The notes below the pieces were generated by a model. That model saw nothing but the letters and a program-made list of their open reading frames with translations, did no database searches and was not told where the DNA came from. From Chara braunii (Eukaryota; Streptophyta; Charophyceae; Charales; Characeae), in NCBI GenBank assembly GCA_003427395.1, contig BFEA01000020.1, positions 2,058,627 through 2,083,651 on the forward strand: a stretch of 25,025 nt of DNA, in the 5' to 3' direction. This document shows, piece after piece, positions 9,692 through 19,659 of the stretch. A program made the translations under genes and the position numbers. Position 1 is the first letter of the stretch. Every line of letters starts with the position of its first letter.

Positions 9692-10049
9692 TGTGGAGGG
9701 AGAGGTCGGGGCGAGGAAGTAGATGTAGTGGTGGAGGCGGCGGCTGCAGCGGCGTTCTCAGCGGCCCAGGCGACGGCTCGCAGAGAAGTCTTGGTACGGC
9801 GGGGAATGGAAGAGAAGAAGATGTGTGAATTTTGCCGGTTTTTTTGGTATTAATTGAATTTTTAATGCATTTTTAAAGGAAAATTTCGAAAAATTATGGG
9901 GGAATTAATTGAAATCGGATTTTGGAATTTCCGAAATAAATTAATTAAAAAAAATGAAATCTTTATTTAATTTGAATGACATTGTTGTTATTTTTAGTGA
10001 ATTTAAACTAATTTAAAATTAAATGAATTAAAAATATTTAATATAGTTT
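9692..10049. other. leader of the minus-strand element passing into an AT-rich tract
   Basis: Positions 9692-9830 are GC-rich and lie directly upstream of the gag ATG, so they are probably 5' leader. I see no tRNA-iMet primer-binding site here. From about 9835 the composition switches abruptly to very AT-rich sequence with TTAATT and AATTTAAA words, leading into the 50-bp array. The 5' LTR of the minus-strand element is therefore missing or unrecognised. Confidence 0.5.
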
Positions 10050-10185
10050 AAAACGAATTTAATTAATTTAAACGAGTTTAATTAATTTCTCATGGATTTA
10101 AAACGAATGTAATTAATTTCCATGAGTTTAGTTAATTTTAAATGGATTTAAAACAAATTTAATTAACTTCAACGAATTTAATTAA
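10050..10185. repeat. AT-rich 50-bp tandem array, truncated at the LTR edge
   Basis: Units run 10050-10099, 10100-10149 and 10150-10185. The first two are exactly 50 bp, each starting AAAACGAAT and ending ATGGATTT. The third stops after 36 bp where the LTR TG begins. Each unit contains two TTAATTAATTT-like words. The sharp cut in mid-unit marks a junction. Confidence 0.85.
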
Positions 10186-11080
10186 TGTAATGACCCGCCA
10201 AAACACAGACTGAGAACACTGCTGACTTCTGGGATTTGCCGCTGGAATGAATGCCTTGCTTAGATTCCCGCATTCTGCTGTGATTTCTAAGTCTGTGTGT
10301 GTGTGCGTGCCTGCTGGTTTGCATGCCTGTCTGAGTGCTTGTCGGCTGAGTGTGTGTGTGACCCGCAAGGGTACTTGTTGTTTGAAAGGCCCCGCAGGGC
10401 CGGTACTTACCTGTGGCCGTGACTTTGAGGGTTGCAGCGGGGAAAGCACTCAAGTACCGGGGGTAGGCCCGCGACACTTAGAGCAGCGAGGAAAAAAACA
10501 CTCAAGTAGCAGGTAGGCCGGTACCGCTCAAGTAGTGGTAGAAGTGTCAGGTACTGGAGGCCAAGCAGAAGAAGACAAAAGTTGACATTTTTAGAGGCCC
10601 AGTAGCAGTAGGTTAGAGGTAGGCCAGTACCAGTCCAAGTAGCCTGAGTTTAGGGCCTGTCCGGACGATAGCAGAGCCTGCAATGATGTTTCCCTCCGAA
10701 AGGGAAGAGGTACCGGTTGCTGGGAGGCCGCTCGGCCTAGGAAGTCATCGCTCAAGAGGCCAGTAGGCCACATAATCTTCTGGAGGAGCAAGCAGCTCCT
10801 CCTCATTTGCGGTATGCTGCTGGAGCCAAGCGCTGGACTTGTGAAGTGCTGCCTGGAGGAGAAGAGCAGCTGGGCGCTCATTCTGGCTATGGCGAGCAGC
10901 CCAGCCTGAGGAGGAGGAAGAAGGGGGCGAAGGAGGAGAGTGGCGAGGTACCTACCTGGCTATGGTGGACACCATCTTCATCACCTTGTTGGGCGCTGCA
11001 TCTGGAAGGCCCCAGTTGGGGCAGTGCCACACCAAGGAAGCTCGAGGCAGAGTCAGGCATGGCGGCTTAGTGAGCAGTGG

Positions 11081-11161
11081 CATAGCTGCTTTGGGTTGTC
11101 CTTTGGACAGGAGTGCAGCGACATAGCTGTTTTGCGTTGTCCTTTGCACAGGAGGGCAGAG
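11081..11161. repeat. 41-bp tandem duplication within the left LTR
   Basis: CATAGCTG(C/T)TTTG(G/C)GTTGTCCTTTG...ACAGGAG occurs at 11081-11121 and again at 11122-11161, with a few mismatches. LTR U3 regions often carry such short repeats, but no regulatory role can be shown here. Confidence 0.8.
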
Positions 11162-11394
11162 CCCTCAGTAGTCCGCCATAGCCTAGGCATGTGAGACTGG
11201 AAGAAGGGGGGGAAGCCATAGCTATGGTGGACCTGTTGTTGTGTCAGCAGTAAGAGGGAACTTCGGATATTGATTCTGGTTCATCCACTGATTGTTATTA
11301 TTATTATTGGAAGAGGAATAAGATTGGTGAAGTAAAGGAGGAGGAGGACGGTGGAGAGAGAAGGGGGATTTGTCACTGCTCTTGCTGGTGTACA

Positions 11395-11446
11395 TCTTCT
11401 TCTTCTTCTTCTTCTTCTTCTTCTTCTTCTTCTTCTTCTTCTTCTT
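11395..11446. repeat. (CTT)n microsatellite in the left LTR
   Basis: An almost pure CTT run of about 50 bp. The poly-Lys and poly-Glu open frames on the minus strand come from this run and are not genes. Confidence 0.95.
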
Positions 11447-12511
11447 TCTCTCTTCTTTGGTCTCTATCTCTTTGCAAGTGCTTCCATTTCTTTTGCAATT
11501 GGGTGGCATTGTCTTTCATTGTGAATTTGCATTTTGGGAATGACCAGGATTGTAACATTAATTTTAAAAGGTGCGAGGCTCAAGGCCTCGATCTGCCCTA
11601 CTGGGCCCTATTTTCTGTACGGTCGGCCGCCCTAAGTGAAGGCAGGCTCGACCCAGGGCCTACAGGCCTGTTTTGGGGTCACCACGCAACTGGGTAAAGT
11701 CAGGCAGTTGCGCAGCGCCAGTTGGTTGGAAGCGCCCAGGCCCAGGGTGCCTTTTTCACATGTAACTGAGGGATGCCCTGGGCCAGATACACAATATGGA
11801 CCGAACACAGACTGAGGGCAGTTGGGCGCTGGTAACCACCTCAGGCCATGGGCCTGATCTGTTTGGACTGAGGCTCAGCCTCTCGGGGCCTACCGGAAGC
11901 TTCCGGGCAGGGGCCCAGTACTGCATGCTGCACGCAGCAGCAGGCCACTTCGATATAGGAAAGGGCCAGCCTCGACATTCAACATTCGGGCACTGGATGC
12001 TTGCTGCGCAAGCGCTGCTGCGCTAAAGCTGGTCAGCGCTCACACGCTCACGGGCGAGCTGGAAGGGAGCAGGCAGCCATAGCCGAGCTGCGCTACTGTA
12101 TGCTGGATGGGGCGCATGGTGGTTCTTGGGTGCACGTGGCATCTGTGAGTTGGGGATCGAGGTTGTGAGTGATACGAGAGACATACCTGGCGCTTGAGGC
12201 GAACGCCATTGGCCGAGATCTGCTCGTACTTCGGGGAGCTGTTGACGTCATCTGCGGCATTGTAGATAGGCTAGATAGGATCTGCCATCTGTAGTCTGGG
12301 CACCGAGCGCCAGATAGGATATCGACATTGGTTCTTCGTTGATGATGATGAGACTATTCCAGCATTGTCAATTATGAGCTTTTGCTGTGCTCTTATTTGG
12401 TGGAACTCGTGATGCAATTCTGCTATTGGTTCGAGGTCACGACTATCTGGTCTCATGTGTATGATGCTGTTTGATTTCTGAAGTTCGCTATCGCTCATTT
12501 TCCTTGCAATT

Positions 12512-12522
12512 TGGTATCAGAG
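12512..12522 (+). promoter_or_regulatory. primer-binding site for initiator tRNA-Met, plus strand
   Basis: TGGTATCAGAG matches the complement of the plant tRNA-iMet 3' end and follows the LTR end CA by the spacer ATT. This is where minus-strand cDNA synthesis would start. Pairing weakens after 11 bases. The same CA-ATT-TGGTAT arrangement appears on the other strand at 18210-18200. Confidence 0.88.
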
Positions 12523-13250
12523 TTGTGGTACGGTGCGCTCATATGGCGCTTGTCTTCTGCCTATGCGGTACGTGCATGCGGTATGCGGGGCGAGCTACCA
12601 TAGGGAGTGTGTAGTGAGGAGGGCGAAGGCAAGTAGGCGACCCAGGTGGAGAGGGGATCGCCAGGAAGGCTACGTGATGAATATTGGGTGTTCGCAGTGT
12701 GATGAGAACTATCTGGTGTGCGATTGATGCTGAGGTGGAACGGCGGGGTAATGTTGGTTGTGCTGAAGCAGCGATTGGTCATCACAATAGGCATCAGGTC
12801 ATCTGGTGAGAATATTTGCGGTTGGGGGCAGCTATTTTGAGGTACGTTGCACCTAACCTTATCTACCCGCTTTGACACTTCTTACCGTGAGAATGTGTGT
12901 TCTGTCTTGAGAGTCCTCTCATGTGAGGAGTCGAGTGCGCTCAACCTTGAGAGTCGTCAGTGTTCACGTGGAGCATCTGGAAGGAGAGGGCGGAGCTATC
13001 TGAAGGGGCCTGGACGAAGCACTAGGTCACGGTCACCATGCCAACCCACCGGGAGTCGAGCACGCATGCTTTGCTGCTTTGTCCTTTGTCTGCTCGCTGC
13101 GCTGTAGATGGGTTCTGATGGGCAGGCCAGCCCTACGGGAAAGACGAGTACCGGACGTCTATAAATAAGTACCGACGGGGACCTTCCATTGGCTGTGATC
13201 GTCGTCCTGTTTGCGACGTTAAATCATTCTTGAGGACTTCGGGGGTCGTC
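12523..13250 (+). repeat. retroelement leader, left arm of the inverted repeat
   Basis: This untranslated stretch follows the PBS. It matches the reverse complement of about 17456-18190 over nearly its whole length. The strongest blocks are GGTTGGGGGCA with GGTACGTTG (12820-12850), CTTCTTACCGTGAG, GGTCACGGTCACCATGCC (13023-13041), GCTGCTTTGTCCTTTG, GTCTATAAA (13157-13165) and CCATTGGCTGTGATCGTC (13187-13205). I estimate about 70-75% identity by eye in the better part. An 86-codon open frame within it has no domain and is not preserved in the other arm. Confidence 0.85.
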
Positions 13251-13976
13251 AATAAAACCGCCTCCTGATCAGCCAATCGGTCGGTGTAAGGCTTGCTGCA
13301 CGCGAGGATAAAAACGATGCAGGGCTGGTCATCTCAACAGGACTCGGGGCACAGGGGTGGGCTGTGTGCACACCTTTAGACACGCATGCTGTTCTGGATT
13401 GCTTAGGGACGTTGACAACAAGAGACATTCAGGAAGAACTAAGGGAGGGGTAGATTCCAGGTGACAAGTTTGGGCAAGATTTCATTTTGCAAACAGACCC
13501 AACAAATGATTCTATTCTTATTTTGATTAGTGAGATGTACAACCATTAACATCTGACAGACAACATAGTTAGAATTGTTTTATGTTCACTACGTTTTCTA
13601 TTTGTGAACTAGTCAAAGTTTCGTTTGTAGGAATCTGAACTTACCTGTTGGACCCAAATGTATATACTCTGATTTAGCCACCGATTAATTATTTAATTAT
13701 TTTAAATCGGTCTGTGCACTATGCTGCAGTAGGCATCGAAGAGTGACCTAGTGCAGATTGTGTATAGTTATGTAGCTTATGAGCGACAGGGATACCACTA
13801 GCGAGGACGACAGGATCTTGCGATCAGCAAGGCGCCCAATAGCCCACTTGGCATTAGGACCAGTGGGCGACAAATTCTTGTTCCGCCAGCAAAGAGAGAG
13901 ACAGCAGCAGTAGAGAAGAGCTAGGGCCGCAGAGGCAAGCAGGGCATTCGCAAGTGAGGCCGCTACTTCAGCAGCC
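13251..13976. other. spacer between leader and gag; possible second, degenerate PBS
   Basis: No intact gene. About 13382-13548 reads like decayed coding sequence on the plus strand (LGTLTTRDIQEELREG, a TAG, then DKFGQDFILQTDPTND), but I cannot name the family. At 13849-13863, TGGCATTAGGACCAG resembles a decayed tRNA-iMet PBS, 114 bases before the gag ATG. It is preceded by CCCA, and TGTTGGACCC at 13646 could be a short LTR start. No matching 3' copy is visible, so this is tentative. Confidence 0.35.
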
Positions 13977-15831
13977 ATGGCAACTGCTGCGCAGCAGAGC
14001 TCTCAGGCTAGTAGTTCAGGGACTGTAAGGTCAACGATCGCACAAACCCTGAGTCAGTCCACTGGAGTTATGGCAAGCCAGCCAATAGTGCTGACCCCTG
14101 AAGAGGTCGCCATACAGCAGGCAGCACTGCAAGAGGCACAACTACAAAAGGCTTTAGGAGAGATAAAGGCAGAGAAAGAAAAGATGATTAGAAGAAGAGC
14201 AAGGATGCAGTGGAGACAAGCGGACGTTAGTGAGTTAGAGGGAATGGACCTGACACACATGGATGCAGATGTGAGGACACTGCGGACAGTCCTGCTAGGT
14301 GTAGTAGAAATGGAGGACCACCACACGGCTCTCCTTCAGGACATTCAACAGAGTCTGGTCGTACTGGTCGGGCGAGCGCAGGCAACACCATCGTCGTCCG
14401 GGCCCGGTGCCTGGCCCGGTGTACATCCCCATATGTCTCTCCAACATCGGTCCAAACCGCTTCCCTAGGTATGCCGCTAACAAGAGGGTTCTCAGCAGGT
14501 CCTAGGGTTCAGGTTCCTGTACAGTCAGTGTATTCCTCACCTCCGTCGCAGGTTGCTGTAACCGGACAACCTGCTGTCTCGCAGCCTGCACAGCTGCAGG
14601 GTGCACAGCCTCAGCAGCAGCTAGTGCAACAGCCTAGTCCCCAAGGTCCACAGCCTGGGGTGGGACAGGTTCCGGGACAAAACCAGTGGGTTCCAAAGAC
14701 GACCATCGCCTCTCCCAAACCTTTTTCAGGGGACAAGAGGGGCGAAGACCTCAACACATGGTTGAGGTCAGTGCCAGTCTATGTTAAGTGACCTAGTAAT
14801 AGGAAAGCACTGACAATCTCATCAGTAATCGGGAAGGGGTCTATGCATCTGCACAACGCAGATTTCATTCTACGACATAGGGACAACTCCCGCCTAGGGG
14901 GAATTAAATTGACCTTGCCGCACGAGGAAGTGTTTGTGGCTGCCTCCTATTTAGAGGGGAGTGCAGCAAGATGGTTGAGTGGTTTAGTGCAGCTACAAGG
15001 ATACGGTCATGACTTCCGCGCTTGGGTAGTCACCCAGAAACTGGATGATTTCCTCAAGCTGGTGGAAAAAAGGTGGCATGATCCTCAGGAGGCTCAAAAG
15101 GCCACTGATGTGATCCTAACTCTGAACAACAGACAGTTCAAGTCAGTAAGGGAGCCACGGATGCAGTAGAGCGTCTGATCTGTGTTCCTGGAGTGTGCTA
15201 CGACCCCCAGGTTTTACTCACCTCATACCTGAGATGCTTTCCTTTGCCTCGCAGGAATCAGTTGGCAGGTGAGGCCAACATCAATCAGCACAACTTACCC
15301 TCGTTCAGCAAGAAGGCCCTAGACCTAGAAGCAAAGATAGAGCATGGACATACACCCACGGCGGACGGAAGGAAGAAGTCACTGCCTCCCAACTGGAAGG
15401 CGAAGGGTCGCATCATGTTCGTCGACAACGATAGTTCTACCATCGAGTTAGAAGACGACTTCCAAGCGGGAATGGGTTCAGTGTCACGCAGCGTAGAGAC
15501 TTCAAGGGGTGGAGTAGTTGCTGCCTTAGTACAAAAAGGTAAGGTGACTGGTAGACGACGTGGAGGCTCCTGGTCTAGGAGTCAAGTTGACCCCAACACT
15601 CCTCCATGGGAGAAAGCGGGTCTAACAGAGGACGTGTGGAGAGACCGGTACACCCGGCAAGCTTGTATCCGTTGTGGTCAATATGGCCATAATCAGTTTA
15701 AGTGTCGGAACAAAAAGGTGACCGAGAAGATCCTGCCTACCATGGGGCAGGTGTTGAGATCCTCCGCTCCCGTAGTTAGCAATGTAGCCAGCAGTTTTGG
15801 CACTGCTCCGGGAAGCACGTCGGGCCAATAG
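13977..15831 (+). pseudogene. gag: Gag pseudogene of the plus-strand element
   Basis: Gag is spread over three frames. Part 1 (13977 to about 14400) begins MATAAQQSSQ and has a Gln/Glu/Lys-rich likely coiled-coil. Part 2 (about 14400-15169) has a Gln/Pro-rich linker and then PKPFSGDKRGEDLNTWL. It is broken by a TGA at 14789-14791 and continues into VAASYLEGSAARWL and FLKLVEKRW, the gypsy Gag capsid core. Part 3 (about 15160-15831) ends with a zinc knuckle, CIRCGQYGHNQFKC (CX2CX4HX4C, 15664-15705). Gag would build the particle and bind RNA. Two frameshifts and one stop inactivate it. Confidence 0.85.
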
Positions 15832-15860
15832 GAATAATAGTTGTTTCTGCTAGGGTCGAG

Positions 15861-16316
15861 GTGGTGGACACACCCTCACCATCTCGAGAGATGGCCCAAG
15901 CTACTGACTCCATCGTCGTCCCCCAAACACATTCGGACCCATCGATCCTCTGTTCACTGAATGTGTTTGAGTCCTTAGAGGAGCTAGAGGAGGAGTGGTC
16001 TGGATCGGACCTGCTAGCTTCTTGGACGGCCCTGGCCAAAGCCCCTAAGGGTGAGCTGTTCGTCGGCAAGGTTGTTATCGGCGGTCGAAAGACCGGGGCC
16101 TATTATGACACTTGCTCGACGCGAAACTTCATTAGTCGCGCGTGTGTTGAGAGGCTGCGCTTACAGGGACAAGTGCAGCGCTTGAGTCGACCTGTGGAGT
16201 TGACTTGTGACAACAAACAACCCATGGTAGTCAATGACAACCTCAAAGACATAGTGTTTTTTCTCGTACGCGGGAGGGGAGCTGAGACATCGAGGCTCGT
16301 TCCGAGTCAGCGATGA
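15861..16316 (+). pseudogene. Aspartic protease pseudogene, DTG changed to DTC
   Basis: A 151-codon frame contains KVVIGGRKTGAYYDTCSTRNFIS at about 16068-16133. The catalytic motif of gypsy proteases is D-[ST]-G-[AS]; the Gly is Cys here (TGC at 16113-16115), which should abolish activity. The frame ends at TGA 16316, and homology resumes in another frame with [10 protein letters not shown] (16324), the strand that normally follows. A frameshift therefore separates protease from RT. The enzyme would have matured Gag-Pol. Confidence 0.82.
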
Positions 16317-16323
16317 TCTCCCT

Positions 16324-17277
16324 ATGGATATCTTGTTAGGTATGTACTACCTCTCGGTCGCACAACCCCAATTTGACTGGGACCGAAAAGTGGTCAAACA
16401 CACTTTGCCCGGCGGAGGTACCGCCAGATTACGTAAGTTTAAGGCTAGTAGTCTGATCGAGTCCTACGGATGCATGTGTGCGACCGCGTTCTATAATTAT
16501 TATAAGCAAAATCCGGAGGAGGGTATGTACTTAGTTTACGTCTCTGCAGAGGGTGAGCCGGTGAAAATGCCTCTAGAGATAGAGGGAGTGGTCGCTAGGT
16601 ACCCTGATCTATTTGAAGAGCCGAAAGGGGTTGTTGAGAGGGAGGTCATCCATGCGATAGAGATTATCCCAGGGTCTAGTATTCCGAAGGGTAGGATCTA
16701 TCGGATGTCTCCAGGTGAGCTCGATGAGCTTCGCCGACACCTCAAGGATCTCATAGAGAAGGGTTGGATCCGGCCTCGTGTTTCCCCTTACGGAGCTCCT
16801 GTACTATTCCTACCAAAGAAGGGGAGGACCTTGAGGATGTGCATTAACTATAGGGGCCTCAATGCCATCACAGTGAAGAACGCCGAGCCCCTACCTCGCA
16901 TCGACGACTTGTTGGATCGAGTGCACGAGTGTCGGTACTTCAGTAAGATAGATCTGAAGTGCTCCTGACACCTTTCAACACATGATGAACCAGATATTTC
17001 ATGACTACTTGGACACGTTTGTCATCGTGTACCTCGATGACATACTTATCTTTAGTAGGACTGTCAAGGAGCATGTAGCGCACTTAGATAAAGTCCTTAG
17101 CCTCCTCAGACCGCACCAGTTGAAGATCAACCGGGAGAAGTGTGAGTTTGGCAGCACCCGGATCTTGTATTTGCGTCATGAGATTTCCGCGGAGGGTTTG
17201 AACCCCGATGATGCGAAGGTGGCCAGCATTCGTGACTGGCCGCGTCCTCAGCCTGTGACTGAGATGAGGTCCTGGAG
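16324..17277 (+). pseudogene. Reverse transcriptase pseudogene with internal and 3' deletions
   Basis: The frame from 16324 runs [62 protein letters not shown] and YFSKIDLK. It then breaks at about 16961 and rejoins in another frame at DTFQHMMNQIF, leading to YLDD (17030-17041) and the connection segment CEFGSTRILYL. The usual part between KIDLKSG and GLTNAP, about 40 residues, is missing. Homology stops at VTEMRSW (about 17277), so the rest of RT, all of RNase H and all of integrase are absent. The 90 bp beyond stay open to 17368 but match nothing I know. Confidence 0.88.
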
Positions 17278-17455
17278 CAACAGTCCGGTTCCTATTCCCC
17301 TGGCAAGTCAAATTGGGATACATATACGACTTACGCACGCTGCTCCCCATTATGGCTGGGAGGTTTGAGTGGACCGCATTGATTACTTCCCTGAGGTAGA
17401 ATGTACCACCCCTCACCCCCGCCTAAGTTAGCCTGTGTTACTTATATTGCCTGGC

Positions 17456-18190
17456 CGTTTCCCCCGAGAGTCCTTAGGAATTATTTGAAGTCGCAATCAA
17501 GATGACGATCACAGCCAATGGACAGTTCAGACGCCAACCATAAATGTTTATAGACGGTTTGGGAGCGTTTGCTTAGGACTGGTCAGTCCGCACACCCCTT
17601 CTATCAGCGCAGCAAGAGCCTCAAAGGACAAAGCAGCATGGCCTGCACGTACTACTCGCATGGGTTGGCATGGTGACCGTGACCCGTGCTTCGACCAAGG
17701 CCGTTTGGAGGCACCGCCCTCTCCTGCTAGATGCGCCACCGGGAAGAATGTCGTCTCTCAAGATAGAGTGCACACGACTCCTCACCAAAGAGAGGACACT
17801 CAAGGTTGGACTCACTTCCTCACGGTAAGAAGAGATTGAGAGGGTAGGTAAGGAATGGGAACAACGTACCTGGAGATAGTTGCCCCCAACCACAGATTTG
17901 TTACCAATGGGGCCGACATGCATTTCGATGACCGGTCATAGCCTCGATACCACCCACAGCGCAATGCAGTGCCGCCTCAGCCAAAATGCCACGTCGGCAT
18001 GCTCTCATCATCATACATACATCCGCTGTCGCCACAGCTCCCACGCTCTCGCCATAGCCTTCTAGCGGCCGGCCCCTCTACCTGGGGCCCACTCTTTCAA
18101 GCCAGCGCTGAAGTATCCTTACTGCACATGAAACATCGTCAGCGCACCAAGTAACAATGTCGCCAGCGCCAGGTAAACGGCGATCACGAA
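17456..18190 (-). repeat. retroelement leader, right arm of the inverted repeat
   Basis: Read on the minus strand from the PBS, this is the partner of 12523-13250. It keeps the same order of conserved blocks, including CCAGGTACGTTG, CTTCTTACCGTGAG, GGTCACGGTCACCATGCC, GTCTATAAA (17555-17547) and CCATTGGCTGTGATCGTC. Homology fades near 17456, about 180 bp from the last recognisable RT codon of the plus-strand element. On the minus strand no gag follows this leader, so the right-hand element is truncated here. Confidence 0.85.
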
Positions 18191-18205
18191 CCAGCTCTAA
18201 TACCA
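18191..18205 (-). promoter_or_regulatory. primer-binding site for initiator tRNA-Met, minus strand
   Basis: On the minus strand it reads TGGTATTAGAGCTGG, a close match to the complement of the plant tRNA-iMet 3' end. It is separated from the LTR end TGCA by ATT, exactly as at the left PBS. Its pairing is longer than that of the left copy. It shows that the right LTR points towards the left one. Confidence 0.88.
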
Positions 18206-18208
18206 AAT

Positions 18209-19440
18209 TGCAAGGAATATGAGTGTGAACGATATACAGAAAACCAAGTTGCAAAATTACATAGATGTCCAAGTAGTCGTGTACAAGCAGAGAGTACAAT
18301 TGCACCGAGAATCCATCCAAATAGAGCAATACAATGAAATAATGAGCCAATGTTCAAGCCCTCAGGCCACACCAACACAGTATCCAAAGTTGCTCCTCTT
18401 TGACTGGCGCCCGGCGCCTAGCCTACTCTACTCGACAATCCTACCTACAACTGTGTTCACGCAACAGGCTCACTTCGGCTCTCGAAGACCAATGTACATG
18501 ATGTCAACACCATAGTCGACCTCTCTTCATGTACCAGGTACGTATCTCGTCACCCTCATCAAACCTCGATAACCCACACACTCGCCTCCTTCCCTAAAGA
18601 CCACCAGATTGCCCCCTCTTACCCCCTAGCGCCCAGCAGCCCGGCTATGGCTGCCAGCGCACCGCTGCCCTGCAGTGCCCCACTTCACCTCAATGCGCCC
18701 CGCAAGCGCACTGACCGCAGCACAGCAGCCCGACTATGGCTGCCAGCGCACCGCTGCCCTGCAGCGCCCCACTTCACCTCAACGCGCCCCGCAAGCGCAC
18801 TGGCAGGCGGCGCAGCATCCAATGCAGCAAAGCAGCAGCGTGACCACATTGCCTGCGTGGGCCAGCCTCCTCGCCTGGGCTGCCTCCCTTCCTATATGGA
18901 AGTGGCAGCCTCCTTGATGCTGCGTGTGGCCTGGCTGGAAGCTTCCAGTAGCTTCCTGTTGGGCCCCAGTCCCTACGCCCAGGCCAGAGACTGCAGTTGA
19001 GGGCCTGGACCTTTTACAGTTGGGCACGGCCTGAGTCTCCGGAGTTGGGCCGTTTGCTGCATTTGCACAGGACCCCCGGGTAGGTACGTCAACAATATTG
19101 CTTTTGCATAGGCCGGTGGCCACTTCATGATGTATCGGCCCTGCTTTGTGTGTATGTGCACAGGCGCAACTGCCAAGGCCTGGGCCAACTGTACGACGCA
19201 ACTTAGTGAGGCTCACGCGTCCATTGAACCAACTGGCGGGCTGCAACAGCCTGAATACCCATATATCTAAATGTCGAATTTTGGCCTCTGATGAATATTC
19301 AGGCCCGCCTTCGCTTAAGGCGGGCAGTCGGCTTGCTGGGGGCCTCTGCCCAGAACATGTGTTTGCCCTCGTTCCTCGCATAAGTAGAGAATAAAAAAAA
19401 TAAAAAAATGCAAATCAATCTTCTTTTGAAATGTTAAAAA
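18209..19440 (-). mobile_element. right LTR, inverted relative to the left; outer end unresolved
   Basis: The inner end (TGCA on the minus strand) abuts the PBS. From here outwards the reverse complement is homologous to the left LTR back to about 11530. Examples are CAATTGCACCGAGA...CCAAATAGAGCA against the left copy, CTGGCGCCCGGCGCC, CCACTTCCATATAGGAA, CCAGTTGGTT and GCCTTAAGCGAAGGCGGGC. Divergence is high, with many small indels. The outer end is not clear. A TGCAAC at 20676-20671 lies 59 bp before a GAATGAATG block, as TG does in the left LTR, which would give about 2.47 kb, but this is weak. Confidence 0.7.
18634..18802. repeat. 89-bp tandem duplication in the right LTR
   Basis: CAGCAGCCCG(G/A)CTATGGCTGCC begins at 18634 and again at 18723. 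About 79 bp of each unit are nearly identical, with very few substitutions. This is much closer than the two LTRs are to each other, so the duplication is younger than the split between the LTRs. Confidence 0.9.
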
Positions 19441-19659
19441 GGAGAATAATTTGGATTGTGGAGGAGGAGGAAATTGTGAAAAAGAAGTGTTTTTATGATC
19501 TAAAAGAAAAGAAATTACAAAGAATAATAAGTCCCTAGAGTATCGATACAATTAGTGGTAGGTAAGTAGTGAAAGTGAATTGAAAGAATTTGAAAGATGA
19601 TGAAAGATTTGAGAGAAGAATATAGTGTAGTTTAGAAAAAAAAAAGATAGAGGTATCGT

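Larger units (their letters stand above)
10186..12508 (+). mobile_element. left long terminal repeat (about 2.3 kb), plus orientation
   Basis: It begins TGTAATGACCCGCC, a typical plant gypsy LTR start, directly at the truncated AT array. It ends CCTTGCA at 12508, three bases before a tRNA-iMet primer-binding site. TG...CA ends with a PBS just inside define a 5' LTR. Its last 1 kb or so (about 11530-12508) is homologous to the reverse complement of 18209 to about 19440. Shared blocks include ATATAGGAA, CCAGTTGGTT and a TTAAG-rich piece near 11630. It contains a CTT microsatellite, a 41-bp tandem repeat and four GGCTATGG/CCATAGCC octamers. The start coordinate is less certain than the end. Confidence 0.7.

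Noticed and set aside
4097-9722. Many long plus-strand open frames opposite the retroelement
   Set aside because: They mirror the minus-strand gag and pol. The domain motifs are only on the minus strand, and the plus-strand readings are Gly/Val/Arg-rich with no family.
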